Positions 5,819-9,893 of a DNA stretch of 9,893 nucleotides are shown here, in pieces. Location of the stretch: contig JAUWMJ010000068.1 of NCBI GenBank assembly GCA_030613225.1, positions 1-9,893 of the forward strand, given 5' to 3'. Position 1 is the stretch's first letter. Each line of letters begins with the position of its first letter. The stretch is from Desulfobacterales bacterium (GTDB taxonomy: Bacteria > Desulfobacterota > Desulfobacteria > Desulfobacterales > JAUWMJ01). The notes beneath the pieces were generated by a model, which did no database searches, had not been told where the DNA came from, and worked only from the letters and a program-made list of their open reading frames with translations. A program made the translations under genes and the position numbers.

Positions 5819-7851
5819 CAACTGCGATCAAAATGAGAGAACTGCATGGTAAATGTACCCCTGCCCTGGGTTGCCGACCTTAAAGCTGTTGAATAGCCAA
5901 ACATGCGTGCAAGTGGTACTGTTGCCTTTATTTCCTGGGTTTTCATTTTGGGTGTTATGGCTTCAATTTTTCCGTTTCTGGAATTAAGATCACCTATAAC
6001 ATCTCCCATGAAAGATTCCGGAACAAGAATTTCGACACTCATAATAGGATCAAGAAGATAAGGCCTGCCGTTTGCCAGAGCTTCCTTGCATGCCATGGAT
6101 GCACTGACGGTATAAGCCAGCTCGGTGCCAAGAGATTCTCTGCACGATCCTCCTGTGAGAACAGCCTCCACATCAACAACAGGATATCCCATCAATGCAC
6201 CGCTTTCTAAAGACTCCATGACCCCCTTTTCAATTGCAGGTACAAAAACGTCAGGTATGGTTTCCGGCGTGATAGTCGATAAAAATCTGTTGCCGGTACC
6301 CCGGGGTAAAGGTTTCAGTGTTAATACGACTTCGCCGAAGTGATGCTGCCCCGCAACTTCTTTGTCGAATGTCGAAGAGGCTTTTATTTCTTTCTCAATG
6401 CTTTCCCTGTAAACAACCTGCGGTTTTCCAACATTAACGCTGGTGTTAAACTCACGCAACATACGGCTGATTATGATTTCAAGATGCAGTTCTCCCATGC
6501 CCGACAAAATTGTTTGTCCTGTATCTTCGTCCTCCCGAACCCTCAGGGTCGGGTCTTCCGCCATATATTTTTCAAGAACCTGGTCAAGTTTTTCCTGATC
6601 ACTGTGAGTTTTAGGCTCCACAGCAACGGAAATGACGGGCTCATAAAACTCTATCTTTTCGAGCAAAACAGGATGGTCGATTAAACAAAGCGTATCACCC
6701 GTGGAAGAATCCTTCAGCCCTACAACCCCTACAATATTCCCTGCACCTGCACTGTCAATTCTTTCCCTTTTATTGGCATGCATCATCAGTATCCGGGAAA
6801 GCTTTTCCTTTTTTTTAAGGGCAGGGTTGTAAACCTCTCCACCGGCCTTCATTTTTCCGCTATAAACTCTCACATAAGAAAGTTTTCTTCCTTCTATCAT
6901 AGAAACCTTGAATATAAGCGCTGAAAGAGGATCAGTATCTTTTGCTTTGCATTCACGGACTTCTCTTGTTTCAGGGTCTATTCCTTTAACAGGAGGAATG
7001 TCAACAGGACTCGGAAGGAAACGGACAACCGAATCGATGAGCGGTTGTATCCCCTTGTTTTTAAGGGCTGATCCGCATAATATCGGAACCAGTTGTAAAT
7101 CTATGGTTGCCTTTCGTATTGCATTATAAAGGCTTTGCGAACCTACCGGCTTTTCTGCCAGGTAGTCCTCCATAATATCGTCATTATGCTCTGCGATAGT
7201 CTCAATAAGCTTTTCGCGATATTCGTTTGCACTTTCAAGAAGATCCGGTTGTATATTTTCGGTTCTATAGGTAGCACCCAGGGTTTCTTCATCCCATATA
7301 ATCTGTTTCATTTCGACCAGATCGATTATACCGGAAAAATTATCTTCGGAGCCAACCGGAAGTTGTATAATTAAAGGATTTGCGTTGAGCCTGTCTATCA
7401 TCATTTCAACTGTGCCGAAAAAGTCTGCACCGACCCTGTCAAGCTTGTTGATAAAGGCGATTTTAGGAACAAAATATTTATCAGCCTGGTGCCAGACCGT
7501 TTCCGACTGTGGCTCAACACCTCCCACAGCACAAAAGACACCAATGGCACCGTCAAGGACTCTTAATGAGCGCTCCACCTCTATTGTAAAATCGACATGC
7601 CCAGGAGTATCTATAATGTGGATTTCATTTCCCTTCCACTGGCAGGTGGTTACTGCAGAAGTGATTGTAATACCACGTTCCTGCTCATCAGGCATCCAGT
7701 CCATAACAGCCTCGCCGTCATGGACTTCACCTATCTTATGAGAGCGACCGGTATAGTAAAGGACCCGTTCTGTTACGGTAGTTTTCCCGGCATCAATATG
7801 GGCGATGATACCGATATTGCGTATATCCATTATTTTGTGTGTTTTTTTCAT
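5818..7851 (-). CDS. fusA: Elongation factor G (stand-alone paralogue)
   Basis: EF-G is the GTPase that drives translocation, and in some paralogues only ribosome recycling. The 677 residues are slightly short of the usual 690-700. All G motifs are present: G1 AHIDAGKT (17-24), switch I ERGITITS (58-65), G3 DTPGH (81-85), G4 NKLD (135-138) and G5 GSALKNKG (260-267). Later domains are seen in [24 protein letters not shown], the domain IV block and the C-terminal [12 protein letters not shown]. The neighbours are not those of the str operon (no rpsL, rpsG or tuf), so this is probably one of two EF-G copies, as is common in Deltaproteobacteria; I cannot assign the subgroup by eye. The ATG at 7851 overlaps the GerMN stop as ATGA, suggesting coupled translation; an in-frame ATG at 7830 is possible but lacks a ribosome-binding site. 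Confidence 0.93.
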   Translation of the reverse strand: MKKTHKIMDIRNIGIIAHIDAGKTTVTERVLYYTGRSHKIGEVHDGEAVMDWMPDEQERGITITSAVTTCQWKGNEIHIIDTPGHVDFTIEVERSLRVLDGAIGVFCAVGGVEPQSETVWHQADKYFVPKIAFINKLDRVGADFFGTVEMMIDRLNANPLIIQLPVGSEDNFSGIIDLVEMKQIIWDEETLGATYRTENIQPDLLESANEYREKLIETIAEHNDDIMEDYLAEKPVGSQSLYNAIRKATIDLQLVPILCGSALKNKGIQPLIDSVVRFLPSPVDIPPVKGIDPETREVRECKAKDTDPLSALIFKVSMIEGRKLSYVRVYSGKMKAGGEVYNPALKKKEKLSRILMMHANKRERIDSAGAGNIVGVVGLKDSSTGDTLCLIDHPVLLEKIEFYEPVISVAVEPKTHSDQEKLDQVLEKYMAEDPTLRVREDEDTGQTILSGMGELHLEIIISRMLREFNTSVNVGKPQVVYRESIEKEIKASSTFDKEVAGQHHFGEVVLTLKPLPRGTGNRFLSTITPETIPDVFVPAIEKGVMESLESGALMGYPVVDVEAVLTGGSCRESLGTELAYTVSASMACKEALANGRPYLLDPIMSVEILVPESFMGDVIGDLNSRNGKIEAITPKMKTQEIKATVPLARMFGYSTALRSATQGRGTFTMQFSHFDRS

Positions 7852-8408
7852 CTCACTAGAAGCATGTCAGCTTTTAAAGGAAAACGCAAATCAATATGAC
7901 CTGCAAGGGTCATAGATTCACGTCCGTCAATAAGTATTTTTACGGCATCTATTTCGGGAATATTTAATATTAATGAATTAACAATTGAATATATTGTGAT
8001 GATTTCCGATTTGCATCCCCCTGGATGTTTCTCTCTTATAACCGGAGAAAAATCAGCATAAGCAGTTTTGTCTTCTGTAACAAAAAGCGCCCTTAAGGTT
8101 GCATCCGAAGAAATCGTTCGCATGAGTCCTTCCTTCGGTCCTTTGATGAGTGATTCAATTATGAGTTTTCCCATTTGTGCCGGGTCATCAGGTTTAACAA
8201 GCAGTCTTTTTTCTGCAATAAGAAAGGAATTTTCCTTATTAGCAAAATACAGGTGAACAATAGTCCTTTCAGGATATTTTGCCTCCATGGACGTGGTAAA
8301 TGTGTCAGGCTCAGATGATATCGCCGGTAAAATAAATAAAAACAGGGCCACAAAGCTCCCGGTGAGTATTGTAAGTGCTGCAAAAATAATAAGATGTTTC
8401 TTTTTCAT
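7848..8408 (-). CDS. GerMN-domain membrane-anchored protein
   Basis: This 186-residue protein has one hydrophobic N-terminal segment (about residues 5-30) after the basic start MKKKH. It is a signal anchor or uncleaved signal peptide without a lipobox cysteine. The rest is a single GerMN domain (about 48-180), the extracytoplasmic domain first defined in spore germination protein GerM and also found in non-spore-formers. Family blocks include [78 protein letters not shown] and the closing AGHIDLRFP. It is probably exposed to the periplasm and may bind envelope polymers, but its ligand is unknown. It is the first gene of a two-gene unit and its TGA overlaps the EF-G start. Confidence 0.85.
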   Translation of the reverse strand: MKKKHLIIFAALTILTGSFVALFLFILPAISSEPDTFTTSMEAKYPERTIVHLYFANKENSFLIAEKRLLVKPDDPAQMGKLIIESLIKGPKEGLMRTISSDATLRALFVTEDKTAYADFSPVIREKHPGGCKSEIITIYSIVNSLILNIPEIDAVKILIDGRESMTLAGHIDLRFPLKADMLLVR

Positions 8409-8424
8409 TATTGAATGCTATCCC

Positions 8425-8439
8425 CTGTTTTAAAAACAG
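8425..8439. promoter_or_regulatory. Palindrome at the predicted start of the GerMN/EF-G transcript
   Basis: CTGTTTT and AAAACAG are perfect inverted 7-base arms around one A. The element covers the predicted transcription start, about 17 to 31 bases before the GerMN ATG, where a repressor would block initiation. The CTG...CAG ends recall a LexA box but the gap is one base short of the E. coli form. The regulator is unknown. Confidence 0.35.
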
Positions 8440-8444
8440 ACACG

Positions 8445-8473
8445 TTTTTAAGATAATGTGTTAATGATGTCAA
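8445..8473 (-). promoter_or_regulatory. Candidate promoter for the GerMN/EF-G unit
   Basis: On the minus strand a perfect -35 TTGACA (8468-8473) is followed after 17 bases by TAAAAA (8445-8450) as a -10. This predicts a start of transcription near 8438 and a leader of about 30 bases. Confidence 0.5.
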
Positions 8474-8502
8474 GGGGGAGATGGGGATTAGACGGCGGGA
8501 CC

Positions 8503-8538
8503 GCCTGCCCTGTCTGTTGCGGGCACGCATAGGCAGGC
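8503..8538. repeat. GC-rich inverted repeat between the tRNA and GerMN genes
   Basis: GCCTGCC (8503-8509) and GGCAGGC (8532-8538) are perfect inverted arms with a 22-base loop. A smaller hairpin, GGCGG-GA-CCGCC, lies just beside and overlapping it (8494-8505). The GC content differs from the AT-rich surroundings. It lies downstream of the tRNA, so it could help end or process that transcript, but no T-run follows on the minus strand; a dispersed repeat is equally possible. Confidence 0.5.
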
Positions 8539-8602
8539 TTAACCTTGAATCCCACTGCAATCGGGAAAGGTTTTGAAACCGGCTTTTCAGTATTAATCTA
8601 TG

Positions 8603-8644
8603 TACTATCAGCTATTTACTATGAGCTATGAGCTGAATTATGTT
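8603..8644. repeat. 42-base repeat, copy 2, directly downstream of tRNA-Ala
   Basis: This is the second copy of the element at 5777-5818, in the same orientation, with 35 of 42 positions identical. It ends at the base next to the CCA end of the tRNA (8645). Both copies therefore touch the 3' end of a minus-strand gene. Confidence 0.65.
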
Positions 8645-8720
8645 TGGTGGAGCTGAGGGGGCTCGAACCCCTGACCTCATGACTGCCAGTCATGCGCTCT
8701 CCCAGCTGAGCTACAGCCCC
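8645..8720 (-). tRNA. tRNA-Ala (anticodon GGC)
   Basis: The minus strand folds into a complete 76-base tRNA with encoded CCA. The acceptor stem is GGGGCTG with CAGCTCC and includes the G3:U70 wobble pair that identifies alanine tRNAs. The anticodon arm is CATGA-CTGGCAG-TCATG, giving anticodon GGC, which reads GCC and GCU alanine codons. The D arm has GCTC...GAGC, and the T arm is AGGGG-TTCGAGC-CCCCT. The discriminator is A73. No other tRNA is next to it; it stands alone between the GerMN gene and the divergent zinc-ribbon gene. Confidence 0.97.
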
Positions 8721-8734
8721 GAATAACAAAGGAG

Positions 8735-8763
8735 GAACTAACAAAAACCGATAGTTGTGTCAA
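8735..8763 (-). promoter_or_regulatory. Candidate promoter for tRNA-Ala
   Basis: On the minus strand a perfect -35 TTGACA (8758-8763) is followed after 17 bases by TAGTTC (8735-8740), a poor -10. The tRNA begins 15 bases further on, a plausible distance. The -10 weakness keeps the confidence low. Confidence 0.4.
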
Positions 8764-8877
8764 TATTTATTTTGGATTCAAAAAAGCCTTTTTCTTCCGG
8801 CCGGCATTTTTTCCATTAACTTGCAGGTTTAAGTCGAAGCTATGCTGAAAAAAGTTTTTTGGCATCTATGTAATTTC

Positions 8878-8906
8878 TTGACAAAAGCCTGGTAAGCAAC
8901 TAAAAT
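8878..8906 (+). promoter_or_regulatory. Strong sigma-70-type promoter for the zinc-ribbon gene
   Basis: A perfect -35 TTGACA (8878-8883), a 17-base spacer and TAAAAT (8901-8906, five of six consensus bases) predict a start near 8913 and a leader of about 40 bases before the ATG at 8954. The rest of the 233-base gap (8721-8953) holds the divergent tRNA promoter and A/T runs around an 8-base CCGGCCGG palindrome (near 8798), with no gene seen. Confidence 0.65.
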
Positions 8907-8953
8907 TTAAAGTTTATAAATTTGGGAAATTTTTCATCGGGACAGGCATTATA

Positions 8954-9202
8954 ATGAATCCAGAAAATTTTATAAAACAAAACAGCGGGTTTGCCGGGCA
9001 AGGAAAACGACCGGACATGTTTAAAGAGTTCGATGCAACCGAGCTTTATTGTCCTAAATGCAAACGGGCTGTTCCTGTCAAAAAGCGCCTTCTTCTTGTT
9101 TTGCCTGAGGGTGACAAGTACGAATACCGGTGTGCAATTTGCCTGGAGTCTGTTGGCTCAAAGATTGATAAAAAAAAACAGGCGACTACGTTAATCATAT
9201 AA
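8954..9202 (+). CDS. Small zinc-ribbon protein of unknown function
   Basis: This 82-residue protein has two CxxC knuckles, CPKC at residues 33-36 and CAIC at 60-63, separated by 23 residues, as in zinc ribbons. Between them lies VPVKKRLLLVLPEGDKYEYR, which can form the beta-hairpin of such a fold. The N-terminal 30 residues are polar and glycine-rich, and the C-terminus is lysine-rich. There is no signal peptide or membrane helix, so it is probably cytoplasmic. A good promoter lies upstream and a GACAGG-like ribosome-binding site precedes the ATG. The ppiD-like gene follows 54 bases later on the same strand. I do not recognise a named family; nucleic-acid or protein binding is possible but not shown. 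Confidence 0.75.
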   Translation: MNPENFIKQNSGFAGQGKRPDMFKEFDATELYCPKCKRAVPVKKRLLLVLPEGDKYEYRCAICLESVGSKIDKKKQATTLII

Positions 9203-9215
9203 TTATTCTTTTTTG

Positions 9216-9221
9216 TATAAT
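9216..9221 (+). promoter_or_regulatory. Possible -10 element before the ppiD-like gene
   Basis: A perfect TATAAT lies 36 bases before the ATG at 9257, in the gap after the zinc-ribbon gene. No recognisable -35 sits at 16 to 18 bases upstream, so it may be chance in AT-rich DNA. Confidence 0.2.
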
Positions 9222-9256
9222 AGAACCAAGTTAGTTTTTTAAAGGAAAGGAATCAC

Positions 9257-9893
9257 ATGCTCAATTTAATTCGGAAAAAAGCCGGCAGCTGGATGGTAAA
9301 AGCGATTATATTTCTAATTGCCGTTGTTTTTGTGTTTTGGGGATTTAATATTCGGGACAAAGCCAAAGGCACAATTGCAAGTGTCAATGGTGAGTCGATT
9401 TCATTTGATGAATTCAACAGAACATACGACAATCTTAAAGAACAGGTCCGAAAAAGATTTGGAAACAAATTAAACGACGAGATGATAGCAAATCTTGGAT
9501 TAAGAAAACAGGCGCTAAAGCAGCTTGTAGAGAAAAAGCTAATGCTCATGGAAGCAAAAAGGCTTAATTTCAGGGTTACTAACGAGGAACTGGAAGCTGC
9601 AATCAGAAGCATTGAAGCATTTCAGACAGATGGGGTATTTGACAGCCGCAGGTATAATGGTATGTTAAACAACATCCGGTTGACTCCTGAAGTATTTGAA
9701 GTTGAGCAGAAAGAGGCAATGTTAACAGATAAGTTAAGGTCATTTATTACATATAATGTTAAGGTGTCTGACCAGGAAGCCAGGGAATATTTTAAATACC
9801 AGGATGCATCTGTTGATATTGATTTCGTTCTTTTTGCTACTGAAAGATATAAAAATATCAAACCGACTGATGATGAAATAAAAGCATATTTTG
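9257..9893 (+). CDS. ppiD: PpiD/SurA-type membrane-anchored peptidyl-prolyl isomerase, N-terminal part
   Basis: PpiD-type proteins are inner-membrane-anchored periplasmic chaperones that receive exported proteins near the Sec translocon. The frame opens at the ATG at 9257, seven bases after a GGAAAGG ribosome-binding site, and runs without a stop for 212 codons to the window end. The protein starts MLNLIRKKAGSWMVKA, then has one membrane helix (about residues 15-30, IIFLIAVVFVFWGF), then IASVNGESISFDEFNRTY, the typical start of the SurA_N-like domain. Helical chaperone segments follow: LGLRKQALKQLVEKKLMLMEA, VTNEELEAAI and VFDSRRYNGML, the last a hallmark of this family. VSDQEAREYFKYQ and PTDDEIKAYF come next. 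The parvulin domain would lie beyond the window, so catalytic activity cannot be judged. Confidence 0.88.
   Translation, partial: MLNLIRKKAGSWMVKAIIFLIAVVFVFWGFNIRDKAKGTIASVNGESISFDEFNRTYDNLKEQVRKRFGNKLNDEMIANLGLRKQALKQLVEKKLMLMEAKRLNFRVTNEELEAAIRSIEAFQTDGVFDSRRYNGMLNNIRLTPEVFEVEQKEAMLTDKLRSFITYNVKVSDQEAREYFKYQDASVDIDFVLFATERYKNIKPTDDEIKAYF

Noticed and set aside
6125..7899. Several plus-strand open frames opposite the EF-G gene
   Set aside because: They are antisense shadows of a highly conserved gene and their translations show no recognisable domains.
9253..9861. Minus-strand open frames opposite the ppiD-like gene
   Set aside because: Their translations are low-complexity and Ser/Phe-rich as expected for the reverse of a lysine/glutamate-rich gene, while the plus frame gives a clear PpiD-type protein.

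Overview
The window looks like an ordinary chromosomal stretch from a Desulfobacterota-type bacterium, most likely a relative of the Desulfobacterales. This rests on the gene set (CooT beside DUF3842, a lone EF-G behind a GerMN protein, an M48 peptidase with TPRs) and on the many degenerate inverted and short tandem repeats between genes, which I associate with that group. It is inference from pattern recognition; no database was searched. I see no phage, plasmid, CRISPR or insertion-sequence genes.

Layout from left to right. Positions 1-450 (minus) hold the N-terminal part of ispH, the last enzyme of the MEP isoprenoid pathway, cut by the window edge and interrupted by an in-frame TAA. Positions 594-1211 (minus) hold a tight two-gene unit: a DUF3842 protein followed by a CooT-family nickel-binding protein. 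Inverted repeats lie on both sides of this pair (499-576 and 1240-1483). Positions 1592-4171 (minus) hold the chromosome partition genes parA and parB and, after parB, a YacP-like NYN-domain RNase candidate. The usually tight parA-parB junction is opened by 375 bases that contain a foldback element of about 200 bases. A TPR-containing M48 metalloprotease (4233-5663, plus) diverges from parA.

Positions 5818-8408 (minus) hold a GerMN-domain membrane protein and an elongation factor G whose start codon overlaps the GerMN stop codon. Upstream of them is a tRNA-Ala(GGC) gene (8645-8720, minus). A 42-base repeat occurs once directly downstream of the EF-G gene and once directly downstream of the tRNA. 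The right end (8878-9893, plus) carries a good promoter, a small zinc-ribbon protein and the first 212 codons of a PpiD/SurA-type membrane-anchored peptidyl-prolyl isomerase that runs off the window.

How the genes relate: two encode envelope proteostasis factors (the M48-TPR protease and the PpiD-like chaperone), three serve chromosome segregation and RNA or translation functions (ParA/ParB, NYN RNase, EF-G), and one serves isoprenoid synthesis. I do not see a convincing undescribed defence or metabolic system. The points that most deserve a second look are the stop codon inside ispH, the foldback splitting parA from parB, and the conserved-looking DUF3842-CooT pair.
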